A DNA stretch of 64,000 nt from Marisa cornuarietis (taxonomy: Eukaryota; Mollusca; Gastropoda; Architaenioglossa; Ampullariidae). A program made the translations under genes and the position numbers. This document shows, in pieces, positions 9,834 through 23,177 of this stretch. Below the pieces are notes generated by a model, which worked only from the letters and a program-made list of their open reading frames with translations, was not told the origin of the DNA and searched no databases. The stretch lies in contig SMMW01000565.1 in assembly GCA_004794655.1 (NCBI GenBank), positions 2,560,001-2,624,000 of the forward strand. Direction: 5' to 3'. Positions within the stretch are counted from its first letter, which is position 1. Every line of letters begins with the position of its first letter.

Positions 9834-11319
9834 AGATCCCCATCTTTCTTTTTCATTTCTCAAACAATGCACTGCCAATTTCAACAACGTGCTATGTACA
9901 CTTTGGTCATTCCAGTTGTTAATATGGACCCGTTTCAATCAGAGCAATAACTAGGGTAATGCGTGGTGCCGAGCGGTTAGCTCCGCAGACTTCTACGATA
10001 TATGAAAGTATAAATGTCTGGGGCTATAGCTCGATCACTTTCAGAGGGCTCTTGTCGTCATTCTACTCGGAGTGCACTGGCCAACGATACTAAGACAATG
10101 CCCCCTTCACGCCTGGAGGAAGATGACCCAGCGAAGACTGCACGACCCGCGCGTTGGATATTCTCGCACACCACTGACACGAATTCTCAGTGCGACCTTG
10201 TCTGTTATCTAGACCATCGCCTGGACATTATTTTAACGTTCGTGCGGATTGTTGCTCATTATAAAGAATGTTTATTGAAGTCTGCGCATACAGCTTGACG
10301 GAAACTATTCTGGAATACTGATAGATGGGGTATTTGTTGGTTTGTTCTTTATTACGTTTGTGAAACATCCTCTTCACTGTATTCGTGTGTTAACTTGCAC
10401 GTAGTCCCCCGTGACCTTCATTCCAACCAATCGCAGCTCGTCTCGTTTGTATGCAAATGAACCTCCGCGAGACGCACATGCTGGTCGACTCAGCTTGAGT
10501 TGATGGTTGTCTACAAATTCGGTGCCGACTTGCTGCTGAAATTTCTCGAAAGATATACAGCGTGCAGTCTTCGAACAGTGTGTACAAGATAGGAAACGCA
10601 TAACTTCGAACTCAGAAAGAAATTGTGTATGTCGCTGAAATGAACAACGCCAGTTTTCAGTGCGTACATCCCGAGCAACTTCGTAAGTAGTGCCTAAGTG
10701 GCAACTGTTGACTGTTTTAATTAAAATGTCCGTTAAGTAGGTCATGGGCGCACTAGTAGTGGTGAGCCTGTTGTAATAATGAACTTAGTTTTTTTTTTTT
10801 TTTTTTTTGTAAAAACAAAATTCGCCGTACTTTTGAGTTGCTACATTCACGGCAAAGTTTAGCAGCGCTAGTGAAATTGTTCCAAGTGAAACGCCTTGCA
10901 GAGGCTGTCTTGTTTTTGCGTGATTTGATTTTTCTTCGTTTGTTTCCCTAGCCACTTGAGCAATTAGGAGTTTGTATTTAATAAATGCAAATGGTGTCAT
11001 AGAGAAAGCAAACCGTATCGTTTATTTTACAAGCATGGCAGCGCAGAAAAAAACCCTAAAACATTCATATTCCAAATAGCCATTAATTATTCGTAGCAGA
11101 TACCACTACACTTTACAAGCTCCATTTTTAACCCATAATTATTCTGCATTCTCTTGCTTTTTAGTATATGTGTTTATTATGCTGGTATATATGGTATATA
11201 GCTTTCCAGCAAAAAATGAATTGTCATTAATTATATCTGCATGGATACTGCTATGATAGTTTGTTTTTCTCCAAAGTCAGTTATGTAAAATGGCTTGATT
11301 TTATTGTTTTTATTTACAG
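9834..11319. other. Region upstream of the WSB-like gene; first exon not identified
   Basis: The missing first coding exon of the WSB-like gene should lie here or further upstream, and must end with one base of a split codon. I could not choose a convincing candidate. A weak A-box-like word (GCCGAGCGGTTAGC) near 9970 has no clear B box. Long T runs near 10788-10808 are noted. The frame at 10014-10298 has no recognised domain. Confidence 0.4.
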
Positions 11320-14300
11320 CCAAGCTTACTGAGCTGGAACAGCTGGACCATGTTACTGTATGTCAAAACGTATCTGTCAGTGCACGACGAACTGTCCACA
11401 AAACTGGCTGTGAGAGCTGGAAATGTGCATGGGCTCAAGATCGCTCGTATTTAGCATGGTCAGCGGGTCACAGCTTAGTCCATTTGCTCCCATGGGATGT
11501 TATAAAGCAAAAAAAGTAAGAATTTTTTCATTTACGTGACTCCTCCAGAATGGTACTGGCTACTGGAAAATACAGTATTTCGAATAGGCCTACAAATATT
11601 AAAATGAACTAGGGGGCCTATAAAAAGAAGAAAGAAAATTGGCTATAATTGTATATTGGTAATTGTTATCATTAATATGTAATTAAGCTGAAAGTTTCAT
11701 TTGTTTATGATCAGTAACAGTTTAGGATGAACAGAGAAGAGCCTTTCCATCCACAAAAAAAAAAGAATCTGACATATCGGTGAAGTAGGACTATTGTAAG
11801 CGGGTTTATAGCCCTATAAAATTCACAGCTCACTTTTATGGTGGCATGGTTAAGTAAAAGGAAGCATGAGGATGCATGCACAGGTAAAACAGTCGGGTAT
11901 TTGTTACTGACCATATTATCAATTCCCTGAATAAAAGTGATCTGCTTATTTATAGGCACGACCCTAACCATATGGATGGTTTGCAAGGGCGAAATTACCA
12001 TGTGATTGATACTGGAGAGTTGGTGCATTCAGTAGCATTTGGAATCACGTCAAACACAGTCAAAAAGCAGCGATGGATGTATCAAAATTTGACCAGCACA
12101 GTTGTGCTTGCAACAGGACACAAGTCAGGCCGTATTAAGCTGTGGAACTGCGAAACTGGTAGGTCTTGTCCACATAAATTAACTACAGACAATAGATAAT
12201 ATTTTTTAAAAACCTTTTTCTTTGTATCTATTTAAATTTTAACTTTTTCCTTTGCCGGGTTCTAAAGGCACGACTTTCAATCAATTTTGTTTTTTACTAA
12301 ATAGAGAATTCAATGATATTAACTAGAATTCAATAATATTTGTCAGCAGAGGAATAAAAGAGCATTTATGAAATAACATTAAATAGTTACAAGACATTTC
12401 ATTTTTCTACAGCCTTTTAGTTTTATTGAGTTTTACAGTTAGAAATGTCTATACCTCCCCCACCCACCCCCACACAGCTGGCATAATAGACCCATGTCAC
12501 TGTGTAACACTCTCACACTGGGAGTTTAGATTCTTTTGTAAGAGCATGTATGGTGTTTGTTGATGATCAGACTGTGAGGAGTAGACATCTGTTTGCATGA
12601 CTTCATCCTCCATTACCTGATGCATTTAGTCTGCTTGTTTCCATAATAGCTCATTGGGTTGGTGGTGGGGGGTTTACCTAATGAGTCTCCATATTAGGTT
12701 TTTGTTCTCCTTAGTGAATATGACAAATTTTCCAAACCAGTAACACTTGTGGTTAAAAAAAGGTCACGAATTTCATGAAAAGCAACTAGGAAATTGTAGT
12801 TATATATATTTATATAATGTATTCATATATTAACTTTCACACACCATTTCTTTAAAATATTTTGAGTCTGTGTCTTCTAAGTCTTTTCCCTATTCTTAGA
12901 GTGCAGTTTTATTCCTTATAGGTACTGGAAAAATTTCCAATGTAGTCAGACCTTTAAAGCACCTGTTTTGTTCCAGGGTCATTACTTTTGGAACTTCTTG
13001 ATCATAAAGATGTGGTTCGAGATATGCATTTTGCAACCGATGACAGTCTGCGCCTTGTCTCAGCTTCACTGGATGGCTACATCAAACTGTGGGAATTCGA
13101 TGAAAAAGGAGACTGCAATTTATATCGCTCCTTAAAATCCAACACAAAACATGTATTTGGTTGCAGATGGTCTCCGAACATGAAGTTTATTGCTGCTGTT
13201 GGGAGCACGAAAGTGGTCAGTGTTTAAAATAAAAAAAATTACAAAAAAATAATTGCTTAAATGTTTAAATAAATAGGTTATCATTAGGTAACGACAGACA
13301 CTGATACATACAAAAAACCCCACCAAAATATCCTGTTTTCAAACTGCATTTTGGTACATTATACCTCTATTTCGTTATGAGAAAAATATATGAAATTAAG
13401 ATTGGAATTGATTGGAATTCCCATTGTCTTATTTTATTTTGGGGTCTTGCTTATTCTGTGTGCTGAACACACAAACAACTACCTTATACACACTTGCTTT
13501 TCCATGGCAGCCATTTTTGACAAAGCATAAAAAGTACCACTGGAAATTTCCACACTAGTGCTGATTTCATGGATCAGGAATTGAGAATCACATCTGATAA
13601 AAAGCGAAAAGGTCACGCCCTTTTTTTGGGGGGGGGGATTTTTTTTTAATAATCATTGTTTAAGAGGTTAGGAGAAAAATTTTCGGTTGAAAATATAAAC
13701 TTTGACCTGCATCCAAAAATGTGTTAAAAATGTGTGTCGGGAAAGTTTGGAAAATTCATTTTTTTTGGAAAGCAAATCAGTACCTACAACTGTGCAATTA
13801 TTTGTGTGTTTAATGCAAACTAATGCCCCTGAGTTATTGATTTTGTTTGTCTGAACTAGGAACAATATGAAGTTGCAAAATGTTGTCATTGTTACCTTCA
13901 CGTCATAAACAAATAGCAAGCTTGCAATGTTAGGAAAAAATTCACAGAATGTGATAAACACACAATTTTGTACCTTTGGAGGAATGTATCTCTGCTTCTA
14001 AAAAAATAATAGAATCGTCGTTTTGTTTTGTTTTTCCTACACGTCACAGAAAAGCTACATTCAGGAAATAAATTTTTGAATGCCGCTTTTGTCATTTAAA
14101 CTTAATGGTTTATTTTTAATTTATATATTTGAATTTGACATTAAATTATTTAAATACTTATTTTTATCTGGCAGGTGCTTTTGTTCAGTGTGGAAGGACG
14201 TGATTGTCCAAACAGATGGCGTCTGGAAGGACACCACCATGATGTCGTATCCTGTGACTTTTCGCCGGATGGTGCTTTGCTTGCAACAGGTTCTTGTGAT

Positions 14301-17300
14301 ACTAGAGTCATTGTATGGGACATCCACACACGCACAATGCTTTTAGAACTTGGGTGAGCATGCTGCTTTTTCTAATACATATTACCTTTAATTACTAAAT
14401 CTATATAAGAGATAACATTTAGTGTAGAGAGATTGTGTCTTCAGTCAGTTAACACTTTCACCTTTTCCTGTTTAGTCACTTGCATCCAAGTCCCCGACCA
14501 ATCTATGCTGGGGGAGCCAATGACCACTATGTGCGAGGAGTTGCTTTTTCTCCTGATGGCTTGAGAATTGCCTCTGTGTCGGATGATGGGTAAGTTTACC
14601 TGCACATCAGTAAACTGATGCTGCAGCAAAATTGATTGTCTTTAATGTTTATGCAGTTTGTGCATTTTTTAAGATCACTACCTCCCTTATTCAACGAAAG
14701 AAAGCAAGTGATTCACCATTACATTTTGGCATTGTAAATGCGTGTGTGGGTATTTTAAAACTTTAAAATGGATGTATGCAGCATGTTAAATTGAGAACTT
14801 CGTGCAGCAATGGTTAAGCTGCACTTCCTTTTCCATCTGTTCCCCTGCCTTTGTTTTTTTTTGTTTTTGATCCCCTCAGGTACAAATGTAGCTTTGACTC
14901 TCATTAAAAAGAGAAACATTTATGGTCCGATGGCAGGTATGTTAGACTCTGGCATCTGAGAAATACTTCGGATCCTCAAGCTGTGTCAGAGATTGAAGGT
15001 GGACTGTGCTGTGCATTTTCTGCTGATGGCCAGCAGCTGGCTGTAGGGTAGGTGTACTGATTATTAGTTTTAAAGTGTACTCTCCATACTCCTGGCTAAC
15101 ACATCCTTCGTTTCCTAGGCTTGTGCTCTCTTTGCATTTGATTGCTCCAATCATTATAAACTATAATTATTTTCTACATTGGTGCTCTCATTTCAGCTAG
15201 CTTATTTGTGACTGATTATTAAAGGAAGCTAACATATATTAATTTAAATTGCAGTTTTACAATTTTGAGATTGAAAATACTCCACTTATTTGTGATTATC
15301 AATTCTAAATGGATAAAGTTTTGCTGGTGCTGTTAATCTTCACATGCTTATTCACTGCTCCCTGCAATTAATACAGGAGAAAACAAATCCACTCTTTTTT
15401 CAGCTGACAGTAGGATGAAATTAATAATTGATAATAATGAACAGAGATCAGTTTCCTTTTTGTTTTATCTTGATGGTTATAATGGTTATAATATTAATGT
15501 AGTATAGAAAATTGAAAAAGAGAAATGTCACAGCTAAAAAAACTTGAATGGCTATATATGTCTATTTTCCTTATTAGAGTGGGCCAGAGGTTGTAATTTA
15601 ATGTTAACAAACACAGGGGGCAAGTAACTGCTTTTTAGACCATAAAATAGATTAGAAAATTGGGCTCCGTGCCTTGCATTTTTAAATTTTAAAAAGAGAT
15701 TTAAGCATTGCTTCTGAAACAAACAAAAAAAAGTAATGTGTAGTTCTGTATATTTTATTTTCTTGCTTGTATACCTGTGCTTTTGTATTATTACAAAGCT
15801 CTATGAAACTTTAGACGGAACTTCCAGGTAACTCTGTCCCCTAAGCCCTACCTTTGTGTAGCTCATTATCAGTCAAAGTGAAAAACACTTTAATCAGAAG
15901 AAGTAAAGTTTAGACATTTACAACTGAATAGATCTGCATATTATCTCACCAGTGAGATTCATGCTTCTTATTATTACTATTTGGTGTGTGACATATTTTT
16001 TTTCTTAAGTTCAAAATAATGTTTCGTGATAACCTGTTTGTAGATTTTTACCTAATAAGCTAGTGGATTTAATCCATTTTAATGCTTTTTATAGAGGAAT
16101 GATGCAGACACATTAGCAGGTGTTAATAATTATGTACAAACATTCATGAACACTCAACATTATGTACAGGCATTGTATTCATACATCCAGGCACGTTCTG
16201 GTCACCTTAAAAGCTTTTTTTTATGTATGTATGTATTTAGGAATGACATTGTACAAATCAGTAGTCTTTTGATAGGTTTGTAAGTTTGCAGTTATTACAC
16301 ATATTCTTTTTTCTGGTTAAATATGCTTTTCTCAGCTTCAAAATAGCTAAGGTATCACAACATAGTTATGTAAGCACCTGTAAAAATCATTTCCTAGGAC
16401 TGGTGGCATGTGGAGAACATTTCTTGATGACTGTGCATCAGGTGGTTTTGAAAGGCATGAGCAGCAATATTTAAAAAGAGTATCATCAATGTGGAAAAAA
16501 CAGTTTAGTCAGTCTTGTGAGTGTCCTAGGAGTGTTTTTATAGGTTACACTGCTAAAGGTATCAGACACATTGTGATAATAACATCAGGCAGGTATTCCC
16601 TGATCCAAAACCAAACAATTTCAAAAGAAAGAACACCAAAAGACTGTTTCCAAAGAAAATATGAGTATGAATCAAAAAGCAATTGCAAGCAAACAATGCA
16701 GCATGCAAATTATGCACCGTTGCACATCATGCTTCACATGAATAGTGACCGCTTTATTTCTAATATTAGAACATAGATCACATGAGATGAAAGTTATTGC
16801 AGCACAATTGTGTAAAAAAAAAATTAAAAATCTGAAAATTTAAAAGTTTATATAAAAGGCTTTATCATATAAGGCATTTAAAAACCTCCAGCACTTTTAA
16901 ATGAGAGTCTGAAACCCCTTGCGTTATGTGGATTGGTAGAACATTGAGGTAGAGGATTGTGCAGCTACTTGGTCTTTTGTTTTTTTAGGATCTATAGTTG
17001 ATACATACCTGTAATTTACACAGGGAGGAATGACATTTATGGTAGAGCTATTTTGACAGTCAAGGACAGATTACTGCCTTTTTTAAAAGACATTGCATTG
17101 AGAAATACTCGTAGGTCAAGGTCATTATTGGTCAGAGATGCAGTGCTAGGGGATTGTGATGGGGCATTAAAAATGCAGTCAGGGGACAGTCTTTGTGCAA
17201 TTTCTTTAAAGCAACTTGCGATCATACTTGAAAGTAGAGTGAAATATTACAAGTAATGTGTAATATGGCAATTTCGTATTTTCGTGCACAAATTATGTGA

Positions 17301-19413
17301 GTTAGGACACATCATTTTGCGTTCTGGCAATTAAAAAAAGAATGGTTTAGAGGCTTGGTCCCTTTGTGTACGGGTTGAAGAGGAGTGGAAACTAACCAAA
17401 AGAGACAGAACAAAAGTGTTCATGAGACATATTTATTTCCTTGTCTTAATTTTTATAATTTTTATTTCTGCTTTTAGTACGTAGCAGGCACTTAACTAGA
17501 CTCTAAGTTTTTTTTTTAAAACAAGACTTCTTAAAGAGACTTTTATTTAAAGAAGGCATAAATCTGTCTGAATACATGGAGATATTTACATTCATGTCAC
17601 TTTAATCAGACTTGCTGTACTGTCACAAGCTAGGTTCATCAAACTTTTGAGTTTGGGTCTAACATGGGCTGGTTTATGATACATACGCTGCCAGTGCGTT
17701 GTCACTCATTCTTACTGTAAAAATTTTATGTATATGTAGTGTGTGTGTGTGCACATATCCAGTTTCACTTGACTGTTGCCATCTGAGTCAAGTGTTCATA
17801 ATCTTTTTTTTTCATCTCAATACCAAGTGTCTTATCAGTGAAAAAGTTACAAAATAGAATGTATATAATAGCTATGGTCGGCTTAAAAAGTTTATAACCT
17901 ATAGGAGAGACGAGAAAGGGTGATGGTGCTCTTGAATCAGGTGCCTTTGTGCTACCTTTTAAACAGATTTCATATTTGATACTGCCAGTTTAAAAGGAAT
18001 TAAGAATAAAATGGATATATAAAAAGTAAACGTATATCTCTAAAACAAAATTTTGTTCTGCCCGAGATGGCCTTTGGTAAAAAAAACTGGATAGTTCCAA
18101 AACCATTATGGTCTGTTGATATTGACCTGATGATCTTGCCATGCATTAGAGAGCTGCTGCATTGTTACAGCAGCATGATCCATATGTGAGCATTTCAATG
18201 TCATGGCTCAGACATTTTCTGTGCGTGTTTCCCATTTTGCACTTAGTTTGAGTGTAGTGCATGCTGTTGACATGTAACATTGAATGGTGAAAAGCTGTTA
18301 CATGAGTATGTATCTATCTGAAAAAAGGTAAACATTTAAAAGGGATTCATTATTTGTTACACAAAAAATATTAAATTTTAAGAAAAACCATGCAAATGCT
18401 AAGCACAAATTTCCTGTCAGACATTAAAATGAGAAGGGAAATGTGGTATCAAAACAAGCTCATTTTTGTTTTGTTTTGTTTTTCATACCCATATCATCTA
18501 GCGTGAGATACTATAAATTCATTTTATCCTCTTTTTTCTTTCAAACCATTGGTTTATGGGCATATTTTGCCCATTTTCATCATGTTATTGGAACCTGCTA
18601 ATTTTCTTCGCAGTTGACATTGTCAAGACGCTGGCAAGAGTGACGTGCCCATATTCTGCTGCAGCCAGAAAGCCAAAAACTTTCTGCGCCTGCTGTAACT
18701 CTTGTTGCTAGTCAGTAGGGTCTCCAGGTTTGTTGGCCAACATCTAAGACATTGCTTTAAAATTAAATTAATGTAGATATCTGCAAACATTTTGGAATAA
18801 TCAACTTTTATTCTTTGTTCTTGAATCTTGTGACTTGTTTTCCTTATACTTGCCATCTGTTACATGCTAAGTGGGTAACTAGCCCATGCTCAGATTTTGA
18901 TATTGGACAGCACAGAAATAGTTGAAGCCAATTATTGTGCAGTAGATGGATCTCAGAACAAATTGATGTACAGATTCTTCCTCAAACATCACAGATGCTG
19001 TGTTGTGATCAACTCTACCTCTACCAAATATACTAATAGTAATCAGTCTAATAGTGGAAGCTCTTATGTTTTCCAAAGTTTCCAAAAATAAAAAAAAAAT
19101 TATGAATGCATTCAGATTCATCTGCTGCACTGTATGCTTTATCTCTAAATATCAGTGGTAGGTAACATTTATTAAAAAGGCATTGACAAATTGTGCTTAT
19201 AACTCCTTGTAAATGAATTAAAAGGTATTTTCTTCTTTCTTTTGTAGAAACAGCAGTGGATCATTGACAGTTCTAGCCTCTCCTTCAGGACCTGGAAGCC
19301 TTATGCACCTTTGCAGAAGGACTTTGCGGCGTTTTGTGCCTACGCAAAGTGTTGTGCACTTGCCATTGCCAAACATACTGTGCAGATTCCTCTCATATGA
19401 ATTGTTTGAGTGA
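11320..19413 (+). CDS. WSB1/2: WD-repeat and SOCS-box protein, WSB1/WSB2 family (first exon missing)
   Basis: WSB proteins are substrate receptors of Cullin-5/Elongin B-C ubiquitin ligases. Exons, joined by phase, are 11320-11515, 11956-12158, 12977-13215, 14175-14353, 14476-14589, 14937-15047 and 19248-19413 (stop TGA). All have AG acceptors and GT donors and give 401 residues plus one split codon at the 5' end; human WSB1 has about 420. WD40 signatures include GHKSGRIKLWNCETG, SASLDGYIKLWEF, LATGSCDTRVIVWDIHTRT and a GYVRLWHLR segment. The last exon holds the SOCS box: SLMHLCRRTLRRFVPTQ is the BC-box, LPLP is the Cullin-5 box motif, and the protein ends FLSYELFE. WSB1 versus WSB2 cannot be told apart here. 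Intron 6 (15048-19247) is 4.2 kb and empty of recognisable genes. The start codon lies upstream of 11320. Confidence 0.93.
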
Positions 19414-19774
19414 CTGAAAGAACGAAAGAAGTAGGTATCTTGTTCATATCGCTATGTCTTTCATTGTCGTGACAAGCTCTTCTTTTATTTTCTCTTTGTC
19501 TCCTTTAAATCAGAAGTTTTGGTTGCTTTGAATTAAATGATGAATATGTTGTGGAGAAGGTTTAAGTAAATATTTATGGTATAACATACTCAAACAATAG
19601 GAAAGTATCAACCAGCTTTGTAGGTTAATCTCCCTTACCCCCCCAAAAAAAATCCACTTTTTAATTTTTCACTAGCTATGGCATCTTTGTTGTTAACAAT
19701 GATAAGGATGAAGGTGCTGGAAATAATACTAATCTTACATCTGCCTTTGCATTGATGCTGTCTGCTATAGATAG
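19414..19774 (+). other. Probable 3' UTR of the WSB-like gene
   Basis: This follows the TGA stop and ends where a LINE begins. An ATTAAA variant polyadenylation signal lies near 19533; no AATAAA was seen before the LINE. Confidence 0.45.
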
Positions 19775-22700
19775 CATTTTAATGATTTTGACTTATGTGT
19801 CATGAATGATGGTAGTCCAACTATTTATAGACCCCATAATGCATCTGCAACTGCAATAGATCTCTCAGTATGTGATCCCACACTGACAGTTGACTTCAAC
19901 TGGCATGTGTGGGATGATCTTTGTGGAAGTGACCACTACCCTATCATCCTTTCCTCTATCTCAACCAATACAGCTAAACAGGAAGACCACGAATTTAGCA
20001 CGGGCAAATTGGAATTCTTTTAAAACACTCTGTGAATCAGTGCTGTCTCCCTTAGAAAGATTCATCTCACCTGTGGATTCCACTACCTCTACAGGCCATC
20101 CAATGGAAAGTTTTTCCTTAGCACTACTGGAGATCATGAACAAAAGCATCCGTCATTACAGCCACCACAGGAGACTGCCCAAAGTTCCCTGGTTTAATGA
20201 GGATTGCCGAAAGGCAATACAAAATAGGAAAAAGGCACAGAGAACAGTTTTTCGATCTCCCACCCCCAAAAATGTTCTAAGTATCAAACGCCTTCGAGCA
20301 CAGGCCCGTCACATCTGTAAACAACAAAGAAGGCTCTCTTGGCAACATTTTGTTTCCTCACTGACAAACCGTACCCCATTCCGACTGCTATCAAAAACCT
20401 AAAAGGAAAGAATATCAATAGAGCGGTTGGACACCTGAGAACCAAACAAAATTTGCTTACTGATCATCGAGAAATTGCAAACCAACTGGGCTCCACTTTT
20501 GAAATGACAACCTCGTCACTACAATATTCCACAGCTTTTCAGCAAGTGAAGGCTTGCAAAGAATTAACAAAATGTAACTTTCAATCGGACAACTTGGAAT
20601 CCTACAACACCGATTTCTCTATGTCTGAACTTAAACAAGCACTTTCAAAGTGCTCCCACTCGGCCACAGGACCAGACAGTATCTCATACCAAATCATAAC
20701 CAAACTCCCAGAATCATCTTTGAGGACGTTATTGCAGATTTTCAACCATATATGGAATACAGGAAACCTTCCTTCCGCTTGGCACGAGGCTATAATAGTT
20801 CCTATACCAAAACCAGGAAAAGATCCCTCAGATCCAAACAGTTACCGTCCAATTGCTTTAACAAATTGTTTCTGTAAGGTACTTGAAAGGATGGTAAATT
20901 CACGATTGATTTGGGTGTTAGAGTCCCAAAATCTTCTTTCCAGCATTCAGTGTGGTTTTCGAAAAAACTGTAGTACTACAGATCAAATGGTCAGATTTGA
21001 AACATTTATCAGGGACGCCTTTATTAAAAAAAAAGAGCATGTCATAGGAGTATTCTTTGACCTAGAAAGGGCCTATGACACAGTGTGGAGGCAAGGTATT
21101 TTGTTGGACCTATTTTCTCTAGGCTTTCAAGGCCGACTACCAATTTTCATCAAAAACTTTCTAACATGTATGTTTAGAGTCCGGATACAAAATACCTTTT
21201 CAGACACCCATGAACAACAGGTGGGAGTCCCTCAAGGAAGTATCCTGTCACCTATTTTGTTCTGTATTAAAATAGATGGCATCCTGAAGTCTATTCCCCA
21301 AAATATAGCTGCCTTGTTATATGTTGATGATTTTGCACTTTGTATACGAGGAAAGTTTCTACCTGGTCTGGAGAGACAATTACAGTTATGTGTAAACCAC
21401 ATCTCAAAATGGGTATTAGAAAATGGTTTCAAATTTTTCTCCCTCAAAATCTGTTTGCATTTACTTTACAAAACTAAGAGGTCCTTTTCCTGAACCCTCA
21501 ATTCATGTAAATGGAACAGCACTCAAGGTAGTGGAAGAGGTCCATTTCTTGGGTGTTATTTTTGATTGTAAACTTTCTTTTCAGACCCACATCCGTCATC
21601 TTCAGGCTTCTTGTCTGAAGGCTCTAGATATATTGAGAGTGATAAGTAACACAAACTGGGGTGCAGACCAAATCACTTTACTCCGTTTGTATCGTTCCCT
21701 TGTGCGTTCAAAATTGGATTATGGATGCATACTCTATGGATCTGCCAGGACATCATACCTAAAAAGGCTAGACACTATGCACCATCACGACCTGAGAATT
21801 TATCTTGGAGCTTTCAGAACTACTCCAATACACAGTCTATATGCAGAGGCAGGTGAACCCCCTCGAGAGTTACGCCGACTAAAACTAATGTTATCCTATG
21901 TCTCAAAACTTCGAGCTCTGCCCCAAAACCCTGCTTTCCACTCAGTTTTCTCCATTCAGTTTCTGGAGAAATATAGGGCACATGAACATGAACAAAAACC
22001 TCTACCCATACGAGCTCACCCCCATCTTCAGAAATTGGGAATGGACCCCCAAAAAACTGCACCAATTGTACTGACCAGAACACCCCCATGGCTACTTCCC
22101 ACACCTGAAATTCGTTTTGACCTCTCTAACCAAAAAAAAGGTGAAACCCCTGACATAGTCTATCAACAACTTTTCAGAGAAATAGTCACAGACTATCCTG
22201 ACTTTTGTCACTTATACACTGATGGATCCAAAAATACTGAAAAAAAAACTGTAGCAGCTGCAGCAGTGCCGATGGACATTTCCACACCACCACTGACAGC
22301 TCGCTTGGAAGGTCATAGCTCCATTTTTTCTGCAGAGTTAAAAGCCCTTCTACTTGCGCTGCAGTATATCCATACATCTAAAGAAAAAACTTCTTAGTTA
22401 TGTCAGACTCTTTGTCATCCCTACTAGCACTTCACTCTCAACGTTTAGATCACCCACTACTGGTTCAACTCTTTGAACTTTTATCATTACTACAAAATAA
22501 CAAGTTTGACATTATCTTTATTTGGGTTCCTGGCCATGCAAATACTCCAGGAAACACTAAAGCTAATGAGGCAGCAAAAAGAGCCCTTCAGCAACCACTT
22601 ATGGTCCATACAACATTTGCCTCAGATTGGTACGCTTCTGTTAAAATGTATATCTCACAACTTTGGCAGCTCATTGGGACTCCATGAAGCACAACAAACT

Positions 22701-23177
22701 TCATGCTATTTTTCCAAAACTATCAGACTGTATAACACAAGAATTTCTAAACCGACGAGAAAAAGTGGTTATAAATAGACTAAAAGCTGGACACTCATTT
22801 ACCACTCACCGATTTTTGCTTGCAGGAGAAAACCCCCCACTTTGTCCTTGGTGTAAAGACCCCCTAACCATAGAACATTTGCTCATCTCAAAACTAGCTA
22901 CAATTCGTCAAAACTATTTTACAGCACAGACTCTCGCTGACCTTTTTGCCAAACACTCTTCCAAATCAATCTTGGCATATATAAAGTCCATTCAGATGTT
23001 TCACCTGATATGATAGAACTTGTGTGTTAAAAAACTGTTATTTTATAAAACTAAGAAAAGAGAAATCTCTAGACTTGTACAATTTCTTTATATCAACCTT
23101 TGAATAGTCATGTACATTGTTTTTGCCATGAGATAGCCTTAGTTGCTGACTTGGCATAAAACAACAACTAACTAACA
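19775..23177 (+). mobile_element. I-clade LINE with reverse transcriptase and RNase H, decayed
   Basis: Pieces of one polyprotein read along the plus strand. They are an endonuclease C-terminus (CGSDHYPIIL near 19926), an RT with TGPDSISYQ, VPIPKPGKDPSDPNSYRPIA, FFDLERAYDTVW, GVPQGSILSPILF and YVDD (about 20660-21340), and an RNase H with YTDGS, AELKALLLALQ, the aspartate of MSDSLSS and GHANTPGNTKANEAA (about 22210-22580). A zinc-knuckle-like CPWC...H segment lies near 22850. Having RNase H after RT places it in the I group (I or Nimb type). Frameshifts near 19975, 20375, 21440 and 22390 break it, and most of the endonuclease is lost by 5' truncation. The 3' end carries the tail word ATGAGATAGCCTTAGTTGCT, also found alone at 29889. 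It lies just past the 3' end of the WSB-like gene. Confidence 0.9.

Noticed and set aside
9960..10030. tRNA-like A-box word as a tRNA gene or SINE
   Set aside because: No matching B box or cloverleaf could be drawn.
16408..16776. 122-codon frame within WSB intron 6 as an extra exon
   Set aside because: It has no family similarity and would break the phase between exons ending 15047 and starting 19248, which join cleanly to the SOCS box.
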